In this document: positions 7,728-16,146 of the stretch, piece after piece | How positions within the stretch are numbered: the first letter of the stretch is position 1 | Layout of the letters: each line of letters opens with the position of its first letter | DNA from: Roseibium sp. | GTDB taxonomy: Bacteria > Pseudomonadota > Alphaproteobacteria > Rhizobiales > Stappiaceae | DNA: 64,000 nucleotides | NCBI GenBank assembly: GCA_017643215.1 | Contig: JAEPNV010000006.1 | Location: 124,001-188,000 of the forward strand | Reading direction: 5' to 3' | Position numbers and translations under genes: made by a program | The notes under the pieces: generated by a model | The model's input: the letters and a program-made list of their open reading frames with translations, nothing else | What the model was told of the DNA's origin: nothing | The model's database searches: none

Positions 7728-10700
7728 CTATTCGGCCGCGTGCGGCAGTTCTTGCGGCGGCGTCTTCGGACGCTCGGGCTTGGGCATGGCGACCACCCTG
7801 GCGGCCGGACGCTCCTGTTCCGGCTCCGCCCAGGTGACGTCTTGGCCGTCGTCCTCGAGCTGGCCTCCGCCTTCGCCGGTCGCCGGTGCCGGTTGGCGGC
7901 GGACCCGGGCCACGATCGCCTGGAAGCTGTTGACCCATACGCTTGGCGCCGCAATCAGCACCGGGATCAGGATCAGCGTCAGCATGGTCGAAAACGCCAG
8001 GCCGGATATGACGGCTGTCGACAGTTGGACCCACCAGACCGCCGTGATCCCGCCTATCGCGATCACCTGATTAAAGAAGTCGAAATTGATTTTCGTCGCC
8101 ATTGGGATGAGGCCGGCAATCGTCGTAACGGTTGTCAGCAGGATCGGCCGGATCCGTTGGGCCGATGTCTTCAAGATGGCGTCAAGCGGCTCCAGCCCGT
8201 CATGCCGGAACCGGTTGTAGGTGTCGATCAGGACGATCGCGTTGTTGACCACGATCCCCGCCAGCGCGACAACCCCCGTTCCGGTCATGATGATCGAGAA
8301 CTTTTGACCCGTCACCATCATGCCGATCAGCACACCGAATACGGACAGAACGACGGTCGAGAGCGTCAGGAACGTCTGGTAAAACGAATTGTACTGGGTG
8401 AGCAGGATCAGGAACATCAAAAACAGCGAGGCGACCATCGCGCGCATCAGGAATTCACCCGATTCTTTCTGGTCCTCATCCGCGCCCCTGAACTGCAGAT
8501 AGACATTGTCTGGGAATGTCTGCGTGTCGAGCCAGGTCTGCAGCTCGCTGACCTTGTCGTCCGGTGTCGCTCCCGAGCCCGGATCCACACTGGCTTTGAC
8601 CATCATGGAATAAAGCCCGTCGCGCCGCGTGATTTCCGACACTTTTGGGGCCGGCGCGCGATCGACAAAATTGGCGAGCGGGACCAGGCCCAGCGGCGTC
8701 TGCAGCCGGAGCTGGTCGAAGCGGTCGATGGTCCGCTCCGGCTCCGGAAGGCGCACCCGGATGTCGACCTCGTCCTCTGAATCGGTCGGCCGGTATTTGC
8801 CGATCAACACGCCGTTTGTCACCAGCTGAACCATGTTTCCGACCGACGCGATATCGGCCTGGAATCGAGCCGCTTGCTCCCGGTCGATCGAGATTTGCCA
8901 TTCGATGCCGGGCAGGGGCCGGTCGTCCTCCTGGTCCATCAGGCCGTCCATGCTGTCGACGTGCGCACGCACGCGCGCGACATTTTCGACAAGCGTGTCG
9001 TAGTTGGTGGACCGCAGTTCGAGCTGGACGTCCTTCCCCGTCGGCGGGCCGCCCTCGATCTTGCGCGGTTCAACCTTGATCCCGGGAATCCCTGCGGTCA
9101 GGCTGCGGATATCGGCGGAGATTTCCTTGTACTCCCGGCGGCAGCAATACTCGGCGAGTTCCAGCTGCAATTCGCCGATGACATCGGCGGGTTTGTCCTG
9201 AATGCCGCCGGGCTGCTGGCCACCCCCACCGCCACCACCGGGCGCTTTGGCCACCGTGATGACGTTCTTGATGCCCGCGATGCCCAGAACGACGCTTTCC
9301 ACGTCCTTGACGATGGCCAGCGATTCAGCCGCGGAGATATTCCCGCGCCCGGAGATCAGCACGACCGCCTGATCCGGCTCCTCGTCAACGAAGAACTCCA
9401 CACCGGTGGGATTGGCCATGAACTGTGAGACGATCGTGAAACAAATTCCGATCAGGGCCACCACCGTGACGATGTTGCCGATCGGATTGCCCGCCAAAAG
9501 CCGCAGCATCCGAACATAGAGGCCGGTGAAGCCCTTGACCTTCTTCACATCGAATGCTGCGGTGCCGGACAAAGCGGTGGCCTCGGCCTTTTCCGCGGCC
9601 GCCCGCTTGGCCGCGCGGGCGTGCGACCAGCGCACGAACGGGCGAAGGAGGCGATAGGCCAGATATCCGGCAACCGGGAAGGCAACAACAGCGGCTGCCA
9701 TCACAAGCGTACCGATCATCTCTTCGGATACGATCCCTGACAACGCCGTCGCCGCAAACGGACCATTGAGAATGGTCATGGCCGTCAGTGCTGCGAACAC
9801 GAGCGCCATCAGCGCAGCCGCATTGCGGCTCACCCAATGAGACACCATCGCGAAGATCCCGCCGGTCACTGGAATGAAGACCATCGCGGTTGCCAACGCG
9901 GCAGTGAGGACGATGATCACCATGATCGGCAGGTAGCTCATGAATTCGCCGGCCACGCCCGGCCACAAGAGCATCGGCAGGAAGGCCACCAGTGTGGTCG
10001 CCGTCGACGAGACGATCGGCCAGAACATCAACTTGGCGGCACGGATATAGGCCTCGCGGTCTTCCATGCCCTCGGCGACCTTCCGGTCCGCGTATTCGGT
10101 CATCACGATGGCGCCGTCGACCAAAAGACCAACCGTCAGCACCAGACCGAACATCACCATGATGTTGACGGTGTAGCCGATGCCGCCAAGGATCAAGAAA
10201 CCGACCATGAACGATGTTGGGATCGCAAGACCGACGAGCAGGGCCGAGCGCAGGCCAAGCGCGGCGAGCACGAGAACCATGACCAGGAAGACCGCAGTCA
10301 GGATCGAGGATTGCAGGGATCCCAGCACCTCATCGATGTTCGATGACATGTCGAGCATCAAATCGACCTGGATCGTCTCGGGCCAGTCCTTTGTCGCGTC
10401 CGCCACGGCGGCGCGAACCGCGTCGTTGTTTTCGATGATGTTGGTGCCGATCCGTTTGGTGACCTCAAGCGCGATCGCCGGCTGGCCGTTCACCCGCGTA
10501 TAGGAATTGGGGTCCTTGAAGGTTCGCCGGATCTCCGCGATATCGGACAAGGTAACGACGCCTTCGCCGCTTTGTTTGATCGGCAGCGAATAGATGTCCT
10601 CCGCCGTCTCTACAAGACCGGGAACCTTGACGTTGAACCGGCCTTCACCGCCGTCGATGAAGCCGGCGGGAACCAGCTGGTTGTTGGCGGTCAGCGTGTT

Positions 10701-11309
10701 GAACAGCTCCGCCTGAGTGATCGAGTAGGCTTCGAGTTTTTGCGTATCGATCAGGATCTCGAGCATTTCCTCCCGGTGGCCGGAAAGATCGGCCGAGCGC
10801 ACGGTATCCACCGCCTCGATGGTATCCTTGAGCCGGCGCGCATGATGGTACAGCATCCGCTCCGGAACCTGTCCGGACAGGGCGACCCACATCACGGGCG
10901 CGAGCGCGAAATTGGTCTCCGTGATCGTCGGCTCTTCCGCTTCGTCCGGAAGCTCGCCCTTGGCTTGATCCACCTTGTCGCGCACATCGGCGAGCGCCTC
11001 GTCCTTGTTGAACGAGATGTCAAACTCCAGAACGATACCCGCATGCCCTTCCGAGGCGATGGCGGTGAGTTCCTTCAGCCCGTCGAGCCCGCGGAGCTCG
11101 GTCTCCATCGGCCGGACCAAAAGCCGCTCCGCGTCTTCCGGTGAAATGCCCTGTTGGGCGATTGAGACGTAAAAGATCGGAACATCGATGTCCGGGCTGT
11201 CTTCCTTCGGGATCGAAATATAGGTCATCGTGCCAGCGGCGATGAGCGCCAGCATGAGTATGAAAACGGTTTTCGGACGCCGCAGAACGCCTTCAAGCAT
11301 GGAAATCAT
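7728..11309 (-). CDS. RND efflux transporter permease (AcrB/HAE-like)
   Basis: Inner-membrane RND pump of 1193 residues, longer than the usual 1030-1050. It shows the N-terminal TM1, two large periplasmic loops and 12 or more membrane helices. TM4 reads GLLVDGAIVMTEY, so D398 aligns with AcrB D407 but the partner D408 is G399. TM10 reads IVVNNAIVLID, where N1022 takes the place of AcrB K940. A stretch of about 110 residues (482-592) between the TM6 and TM7 regions carries two extra hydrophobic segments and an Ala/Lys-rich linker. A glycine run lies near 690-704, and the C-terminal 50 residues are acidic and Pro-rich. The start overlaps the adaptor stop by four bases. No TolC-like gene is nearby. 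Substrate unknown. Confidence 0.9.
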   Translation of the reverse strand: MISMLEGVLRRPKTVFILMLALIAAGTMTYISIPKEDSPDIDVPIFYVSIAQQGISPEDAERLLVRPMETELRGLDGLKELTAIASEGHAGIVLEFDISFNKDEALADVRDKVDQAKGELPDEAEEPTITETNFALAPVMWVALSGQVPERMLYHHARRLKDTIEAVDTVRSADLSGHREEMLEILIDTQKLEAYSITQAELFNTLTANNQLVPAGFIDGGEGRFNVKVPGLVETAEDIYSLPIKQSGEGVVTLSDIAEIRRTFKDPNSYTRVNGQPAIALEVTKRIGTNIIENNDAVRAAVADATKDWPETIQVDLMLDMSSNIDEVLGSLQSSILTAVFLVMVLVLAALGLRSALLVGLAIPTSFMVGFLILGGIGYTVNIMVMFGLVLTVGLLVDGAIVMTEYADRKVAEGMEDREAYIRAAKLMFWPIVSSTATTLVAFLPMLLWPGVAGEFMSYLPIMVIIVLTAALATAMVFIPVTGGIFAMVSHWVSRNAAALMALVFAALTAMTILNGPFAATALSGIVSEEMIGTLVMAAAVVAFPVAGYLAYRLLRPFVRWSHARAAKRAAAEKAEATALSGTAAFDVKKVKGFTGLYVRMLRLLAGNPIGNIVTVVALIGICFTIVSQFMANPTGVEFFVDEEPDQAVVLISGRGNISAAESLAIVKDVESVVLGIAGIKNVITVAKAPGGGGGGGQQPGGIQDKPADVIGELQLELAEYCCRREYKEISADIRSLTAGIPGIKVEPRKIEGGPPTGKDVQLELRSTNYDTLVENVARVRAHVDSMDGLMDQEDDRPLPGIEWQISIDREQAARFQADIASVGNMVQLVTNGVLIGKYRPTDSEDEVDIRVRLPEPERTIDRFDQLRLQTPLGLVPLANFVDRAPAPKVSEITRRDGLYSMMVKASVDPGSGATPDDKVSELQTWLDTQTFPDNVYLQFRGADEDQKESGEFLMRAMVASLFLMFLILLTQYNSFYQTFLTLSTVVLSVFGVLIGMMVTGQKFSIIMTGTGVVALAGIVVNNAIVLIDTYNRFRHDGLEPLDAILKTSAQRIRPILLTTVTTIAGLIPMATKINFDFFNQVIAIGGITAVWWVQLSTAVISGLAFSTMLTLILIPVLIAAPSVWVNSFQAIVARVRRQPAPATGEGGGQLEDDGQDVTWAEPEQERPAARVVAMPKPERPKTPPQELPHAAE

Positions 11310-12409
11310 TGTGCAACCCCGGCCGTATCAAACACCGGCACGACTTTCTGGCCGTCCGAAACATAATCCTGGCCGACGACAATCGCCGTGACCGTTTCCG
11401 GCAAACCGCCGACCCACATTCCATGTTCATCGCCGCCCAGCACACTGACTGGGTGGAACACGGTCATGTCGTTGGCGTCGACGGCCCGGATCCCAACCAG
11501 ACCGGCATCATTCAGGGTCAAGATCGCCGGTGTAATCTTGTGGGCCCGTTCCACCGGTAGAGGCAGGCGGGTGAGCGCTGTCACTCCGTCGCGGGCCAGT
11601 CCATCCGGATTTGAGAGCTCAACCTCGATCCGGAATGTACGGGTATCGGGATCCGCCGCCGGGGCGATATACCGCACATCGCCGCTCATCGTCTGGCCGG
11701 TAACCAAGTCCACCTCAGCCGTCATGCCCAGCGAGATCAGGCTGATATCGACTTCCGACACGTTGCCAATCGCAATCATCGGGTCCGTGTTGACCACAGT
11801 CGCGCACACGTCGCCGTCCTTCAGAAAGTCGCCGACATTGGCCATCGGGCTTTCGATGATCCCGGAAATCGGGGCGCGGATCACGGTCCGCTCAAGTTCC
11901 AGTTCGGCTTCCTTGAGCCGCGCGACGGCGGCATCCAGCTGCGCCTTGACGGCCGCCGCCCGGGTCTGGGCGGTAAAGCCCTTTGCAACCAGCTGCGTTG
12001 CGGCCGCGTGATCGAGTTCGGCCTGCGCCAGGTTCGCTTTTTCCTCCAGGACCTTTGCCTCGCGGCTGCTCGGATCCAGGCGGCACAGGATTTCGCCACG
12101 TTCCACGAATTGGCCTTCCAGCGCCGGTCGGTCAATCACGTCATCCAGCGTTTCCGCGCGCACGGCCACCTTTGCCTCAGCTTCCGTTCGCCCGCGCACT
12201 TCGAGCATCGCCTGCCGGTCCTGTGCGACCAGCCTTGCCACCTTGACTTTAAAGAGGTCTGCTTGCTCGGCATCGGCGCGCGCTGCCGGGGGCAATGCTG
12301 CGTTTTCGCCGTCGCCGACACCACCGATGACGACGTTGCCGGTGTACATCCACATTCCAATTCCACCAGCCAGGCCGGCTGCAAGCAAATAGGAAAACTT
12401 CAAACGCAT
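11306..12409 (-). CDS. RND periplasmic adaptor (membrane fusion protein)
   Basis: The adaptor that joins the inner-membrane pump to an outer-membrane channel. It has an N-terminal signal-anchor (FSYLLAAGLAGGIGMWMY), a lipoyl half-motif with ALEGQFVERGEILCRLD, a coiled-coil hairpin rich in Ala/Glu/Lys (about 100-165), the second lipoyl half RTVIRAPISGIIE, and beta-barrel and membrane-proximal domains. The ATG at 12409 is chosen because it begins directly at the signal sequence, 22 bases after the regulator's stop; the ATG at 12475 would overlap that gene. It is co-transcribed with the pump, overlapping by ATGA. Confidence 0.9.
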   Translation of the reverse strand: MRLKFSYLLAAGLAGGIGMWMYTGNVVIGGVGDGENAALPPAARADAEQADLFKVKVARLVAQDRQAMLEVRGRTEAEAKVAVRAETLDDVIDRPALEGQFVERGEILCRLDPSSREAKVLEEKANLAQAELDHAAATQLVAKGFTAQTRAAAVKAQLDAAVARLKEAELELERTVIRAPISGIIESPMANVGDFLKDGDVCATVVNTDPMIAIGNVSEVDISLISLGMTAEVDLVTGQTMSGDVRYIAPAADPDTRTFRIEVELSNPDGLARDGVTALTRLPLPVERAHKITPAILTLNDAGLVGIRAVDANDMTVFHPVSVLGGDEHGMWVGGLPETVTAIVVGQDYVSDGQKVVPVFDTAGVAQ

Positions 12410-12431
12410 CTCAATGCTCCAACAATCCCGC

Positions 12432-12983
12432 CTACTCAGCCGCCGTGGCTTGGGGAGGAACGGCGCCTTCGGCAATCTCGATCAGGTCCTCGCCATGCTG
12501 GTCCAGATACGCGAGGGTAAAATTCATGCATGCGATCCCGTAGTTCCGGATCCATTTCGAACCGGCATGAGGATTGGTTTCGCTGCAATCTTCCATTTGT
12601 TTGAGTTCTGCCGTGACCTGGTCGCGGCGGCGGTTGAGAGCCCGCCGGATCACGTCCGGCCCCAGTTCGGCGGCGTACATCGCAATCAGCAGGAAGGGCG
12701 ACTTGAATGTGTCCGGCGCCTGTGGCTCGCACAATGACGCCAGGAACTCGTCGCGGCCCGCATCGGTGATCGAATAGACCTTGCGGGCCGGCTTTCCCGG
12801 TTGATGCTCCTCGCGCACGGTGACCATGCCATCGGCTTCCAGGCGCGCGAGCGCTGGGTAGATGGAGCCGAAGCTGGCATCATCGAAGTAGCTGAACCGG
12901 CCTTCGGTCGACTCCTTTCGGATCTCGTAGCCTGTGGCATCGCCAAAGGTCAGGATCGCAAGACAGAGGCTTCGTACGCTCAT
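12432..12983 (-). CDS. PadR-family transcriptional regulator of the efflux operon
   Basis: A 183-residue PadR regulator. The N-terminal winged helix begins SVRSLCLAILTFGDATGYEI and continues with SFGSIYPALARLEADGMV. The C-terminal half is a helical dimerisation domain (VirR/Vtr1-like) ending in Ala/Glu-rich sequence. The start at 12983 matches the usual N-terminus of the family; the ATG at 13007 has no support. It is the first gene of a regulator-adaptor-pump operon, so it most likely represses its own promoter and is released by a pump substrate. Confidence 0.9.
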   Translation of the reverse strand: MSVRSLCLAILTFGDATGYEIRKESTEGRFSYFDDASFGSIYPALARLEADGMVTVREEHQPGKPARKVYSITDAGRDEFLASLCEPQAPDTFKSPFLLIAMYAAELGPDVIRRALNRRRDQVTAELKQMEDCSETNPHAGSKWIRNYGIACMNFTLAYLDQHGEDLIEIAEGAVPPQATAAE

Positions 12984-13360
12984 TTGCGGTCTTTCGTCAA
13001 AGATCACGCCGCAGGCGGCGTGGCTTCATTCGGCGGGTAATACGGCCAGGACCAACTGCCAGTTCAAATGTCTCATGGTACCTACCGGCCAAGCCGTACC
13101 GCCGAACCGGCAGATTGGTCCGCACTTACCCGACTGGTGCATTTGCCGGTGGTCGGATTAACGAGCTTTCGGCCCGATATATATCAGATCTATATATTGA
13201 ACCGATATAGGACAAGTGGGAAGTGCGATTTTTTTTGACTGATATAAAAATAGTCCTGTGCGCCGGAATAAAAGTAGTGGTGGACGACGCCTTGCCATTA
13301 CGTCACCCTGCACCATACCCATTAGGGCAACCGCCCGGCGGTCGATTGCCGGCAGACAAT
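12984..13360. other. intergenic control region, PadR side
   Basis: This gene-free stretch lies between the PadR operon and the divergent small membrane protein gene. The part near padR is ordinary GC-rich sequence. From about 13170 to 13250 it becomes strongly AT-rich, with three GATATA motifs (13176, 13204, 13241) and a run of eight T. The rest (13251-13360) shows nothing I can name. ORFs of 60-100 codons here lack ribosome binding sites and have atypical composition. Confidence 0.5.
13175..13210. promoter_or_regulatory. AT-rich palindromic cluster, candidate PadR operator
   Basis: A perfect 10-base palindrome GATATATATC (13176-13185) is followed directly by AGATCT and TATATAT, then by a second CGATATA (13203-13209) in the same orientation as the first. 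On the minus strand TTGTCC (13216-13211) followed by an A/T-rich stretch could be the padR promoter, with the palindromes across its -10 region. AT-rich dyads over the promoter are usual for PadR autoregulation, but the exact site is inferred. Confidence 0.35.
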
Positions 13361-13440
13361 CACTTAGTTGATTGAGCAGGCACTTAGTTGATTGAGCAGG
13401 CACTTAGTTGATTGAGCAGGCACTTGGTTGATTGAGGAGG
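13361..13440 (+). repeat. four tandem 20-bp repeats ending in a Shine-Dalgarno sequence
   Basis: Four head-to-tail copies of CACTTAGTTGATTGAGCAGG occupy 13361-13380, 13381-13400, 13401-13420 and 13421-13440. The first three are identical; the last differs at two positions and turns GAGCAGG into GAGGAGG. That changed end is the ribosome binding site of the gene that starts at 13448. There are no spacers, so this is a simple tandem repeat and not a CRISPR array. Confidence 0.95.
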
Positions 13441-13447
13441 CAGACAC

Positions 13448-13816
13448 GTGCTGACCACGTCCGTTTCACGCTTTTTCCGGTTGCCGCGCAATCCGCTTTT
13501 CCGGCTGCTTGTCGTCAATGGGATCCTGGGTGTGTTCATTTCTTTGCTGTTTTTGGCCGGGGTGTTTTGGGCAAATATCGGAAATCTGCGGGTTTTGGTT
13601 TTGAATGCCGATGATCCTGTCTTGCCGGTGATCATGCTCGCGGTCAGCCTTGTGATTACCTTGGGGTCGGTGGTCATGGGGTCGGCAGTGATGATGTTAA
13701 AACAAGACGCGACCTCGGATAACCGGCCGGGTGGTGGTCACCGCCATCGCATCGATCACATTCCAATGCACCCCCAGGCCGTGCCGGTACCCGCTCGCGG
13801 ACGATTCCGCCGGTAA
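13448..13816 (+). CDS. small conserved-type membrane protein, 122 residues
   Basis: GTG start with GAGGAGG (13434-13440) seven bases upstream. Two hydrophobic segments are predicted, about residues 18-42 (LFRLLVVNGILGVFISLLFL) and 58-82 (LPVIMLAVSLVITLGSVVMG), separated by a short periplasmic or cytoplasmic loop. The C-terminal 38 residues are His/Arg/Pro-rich. I do not recognise a named family, but the layout is that of a two-helix inner-membrane protein. Its leader is the tandem repeat. It is divergent from the PadR-RND operon, so it could be a co-regulated partner of that system or unrelated. Confidence 0.7.
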   Translation: MLTTSVSRFFRLPRNPLFRLLVVNGILGVFISLLFLAGVFWANIGNLRVLVLNADDPVLPVIMLAVSLVITLGSVVMGSAVMMLKQDATSDNRPGGGHRHRIDHIPMHPQAVPVPARGRFRR

Positions 13817-13843
13817 AATCCGGCGGCACCCGAACGCCGGCAA

Positions 13844-13969
13844 TCAATCCCGCATTGCCACATTCGTTGGTGCGTTTGCGACCGGCGTTTCGACAGACCG
13901 CGGCCCTGTGAAGACAGTCAATGCCGCGGCAGTCAACAGAAGTAGGAACCCGGCAGTTCGAAGGCGCAT
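13844..13969 (-). CDS. possible 41-residue secreted or membrane peptide
   Basis: An ATG at 13969 opens a short frame with a basic start, a hydrophobic core (GFLLLLTAAALTVFTG, residues 7-22) and a polar tail of 19 residues, the shape of a signal peptide or single membrane anchor. Purine-rich GGAAATGGA precedes it. It is convergent with the membrane protein gene ending at 13816. The rest of the 352-base gap to puuE (13970-14168) contains only presumed promoter sequence. The evidence is compositional; it could be chance. Confidence 0.35.
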   Translation of the reverse strand: MRLRTAGFLLLLTAAALTVFTGPRSVETPVANAPTNVAMRD

Positions 13970-14168
13970 GCGTCCATTTCCAAGGTTTAAACCCGCTGCT
14001 GCAATCTTGGCGTGTAATCGATAAGTCCTGGAAAATCCGACCGATAAAAATCGACACTTTGGTGGTTTTTTTCTGGCGAACGGCGGACCGCTTTTCTGCA
14101 AAACCTTGAAAAATCATGACATGTTGGGTCTTCTGTCGGTGTGAGACAGAAATCGGGAACGCCCTCAT

Positions 14169-15080
14169 ATGACCAACTCCTATCCGCGCGACATGATTGG
14201 CTACGGACGTTCGGCACCGGATCCCAAATGGCCGGGCGAGGCAAATATCGCGGTTCAGTTTGTGCTGAACTACGAGGAGGGCGGTGAAAACAACATCCTC
14301 CACGGAGATCCGGCCTCCGAGGCGTTCTTGTCGGAGATTGTCGGTGCCCAGCCGTGGCCCGGAAAACGCCACTGGAACATGGAATCGATTTACGAGTACG
14401 GATCGCGGGCCGGGTTCTGGCGCTTGTGGCGGATGTTCACCGAGCGCTCCGTGCCGGTGACGGTCTATGGCGTCGCCACGGCGCTCGCCCGCAACTTGGA
14501 AGCTGTCGCGGCGATGAAGGAAGCGGACTGGGAGATTGCCTCCCACGGCCTGAAGTGGATTGAGTACGGCCAAATGGATGTCGATCTGGAACGGGAACAC
14601 ATGCGCGAGGCGATCGAGGTCCACGAGGAAGTGACGGGGTCGCGCCCGCTTGGCTGGTACACCGGCCGCTGTTCCATGCAAACCCAAGACCTAGTGATGG
14701 AGGAGGGAGGATTTCTCTATCATTCAGATAGTTATTCCGATGACCTGCCATATTGGGTGAGCGGACCTGAAGGGGATCAACTGGTGATCCCCTATACGCT
14801 CGATACCAACGACATGCGGTTTGCTTCACCCCAAGGTTTCAATTCCGGGGATCAGTTTTTCGCCTATCTGAAGGACGCATTCGACACGCTCTACGCCGAA
14901 GGTGCGGCTGGGGCTCCGAAAATGCTGAATGTCGGTCTGCATTGCCGCCTTGTCGGCCGGCCGGGCCGGGCGGCATCCCTAAAACGGTTCATCGACTATG
15001 TCTTGACCCATGAGAAGGTCTGGCTGGCGCGGCGGATCGACATCGCCTGGCACTGGCACGCCCACCACGCGCGCCGCTAA
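14169..15080 (+). CDS. puuE: allantoinase PuuE-type (polysaccharide-deacetylase fold)
   Basis: A 303-residue NodB-fold protein of the PuuE family, which hydrolyses allantoin to allantoate without the metal centre of classical allantoinase. Family marks are the N-terminal PRDMIGYGRSAPDPKWPG, the VLNYEEGGENNILHGD block, the EYGSRAGFWRLWRMF region, ASHGLKWIEY, and GWYTGRCSMQT. No other purine-degradation genes (uricase, HIU hydrolase, OHCU decarboxylase, allantoate hydrolase) lie in the window. Some PuuE-like proteins act on other amides, so the exact substrate is not certain. The next gene, an AraC regulator, follows after 24 bases. Confidence 0.85.
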   Translation: MTNSYPRDMIGYGRSAPDPKWPGEANIAVQFVLNYEEGGENNILHGDPASEAFLSEIVGAQPWPGKRHWNMESIYEYGSRAGFWRLWRMFTERSVPVTVYGVATALARNLEAVAAMKEADWEIASHGLKWIEYGQMDVDLEREHMREAIEVHEEVTGSRPLGWYTGRCSMQTQDLVMEEGGFLYHSDSYSDDLPYWVSGPEGDQLVIPYTLDTNDMRFASPQGFNSGDQFFAYLKDAFDTLYAEGAAGAPKMLNVGLHCRLVGRPGRAASLKRFIDYVLTHEKVWLARRIDIAWHWHAHHARR

Positions 15081-15104
15081 AGGCCACAAGAAGCCGAGCA
15101 ACCC

Positions 15105-15983
15105 ATGACCGACGAGGCCATTATCCCCCAGTATCATCTTTACGGTGAAGGCGGGCCGGTCGAAGACTTCGACTTCTTCCATATCGAGACGATTTGCGCT
15201 CGATCCAGGCCACTTGGCTGGCAGTTGGAGCCGCATAAGCACGTTCATCTGTTTCAGTGCTTGCTGTTGACCGGCGGAGCGGGCCGGCTGATCGAGGACG
15301 ACGGGGACCGGACGGTCGAGCCGGGAATCGTGGCCTTCACGCCGCCGGGCGTGGCGCATGGCTGGACCTTTTTGCCGGAGACCGAGGGATTTGTCCTCTC
15401 ATTCACACAGGACTATCTGGCCGCCGAACGCGGCGAACAAAATGCGGCGGTTGAGCACGCGCTGACCTTGACGGGAAACACTCTGATCCGCGTGGAAGGC
15501 TCCGACTGGAACAGGATCCGCGCGTACATGAACGAGCTCTCAGAAGAATTCGACAGCGGCACGGCGCGACGGGGAATCATCAATCCGCTTTTGGCCCTTG
15601 TGATCGTTCGTTTGTTCGCCGCGGACGCGGCCCGCGGGGATCGGCCGGCCGGGTCCGGGTTTTCGCTGTTCCGGTTCCGCGTGCTGCTTGAGAGCAATTA
15701 TAAACGCGAACGCCGTCCGGAGTTTTACGCAAATGCGCTCGGCATGAGTGTTGTCCGGCTGAACCGGTGCTGCCGGGTGTTCTCTGACCGTACGGTCGCC
15801 CAAGCCGTGCGCGACCGCCTGATCCTGGAGGCGAAACGCCTTCTGGCCTATTCCAATCTCAGCATCTCGCAGATCGCCTTCGAACTCGGCTATGAGGATC
15901 CCGCCTATTTCTCGCGGGTTTTCCGGAAGGAAACTGGTCACAGTCCGTTGGAGTTCAGGGCCCGGCAAGGCGGACAGATCTGA
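15105..15983 (+). CDS. AraC-family regulator, PobR-like
   Basis: A 292-residue regulator. An N-terminal cupin-type effector domain (IPQYHLYGE, then EPHKHVHLFQCLLLTGGAG and PPGVAHGW) is followed by two C-terminal AraC helix-turn-helix motifs ending LLAYSNLSISQIAFELGYED and FSRVFRKETGHSPLEFR. This architecture and opening match the PobR/PobC group of AraC activators that respond to 4-hydroxybenzoate and switch on pobA. pobA lies just 500 bases downstream on the opposite strand, which supports that role. It also follows puuE closely and may share its transcript, so regulation of puuE cannot be excluded. Confidence 0.8.
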   Translation: MTDEAIIPQYHLYGEGGPVEDFDFFHIETICARSRPLGWQLEPHKHVHLFQCLLLTGGAGRLIEDDGDRTVEPGIVAFTPPGVAHGWTFLPETEGFVLSFTQDYLAAERGEQNAAVEHALTLTGNTLIRVEGSDWNRIRAYMNELSEEFDSGTARRGIINPLLALVIVRLFAADAARGDRPAGSGFSLFRFRVLLESNYKRERRPEFYANALGMSVVRLNRCCRVFSDRTVAQAVRDRLILEAKRLLAYSNLSISQIAFELGYEDPAYFSRVFRKETGHSPLEFRARQGGQI

Positions 15984-16146
15984 CCGAAATCGTTGCCTCC
16001 GGCGACGCTGTGCCGGCCGCCATGCGAATATTAACGATAGATTTACAAATTAGCTCCGGAGACGCTATTTCAGGTTGTGTTCGCCGAACCCCATCCGCTA
16101 TCTGTGAGGCGGGTTAAGGGTTTGTTAAGTCTTTCGGCAGGGCGCC

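Noticed and set aside
7602-8780. Plus-strand frame of 392 codons
   Set aside because: Antisense to the RND pump; composition is Asp/Arg/His/Gln-rich and it has no domain.
13361-13440. CRISPR array
   Set aside because: The 20-base units are contiguous with no spacers, and no cas genes are near; it is a simple tandem repeat.
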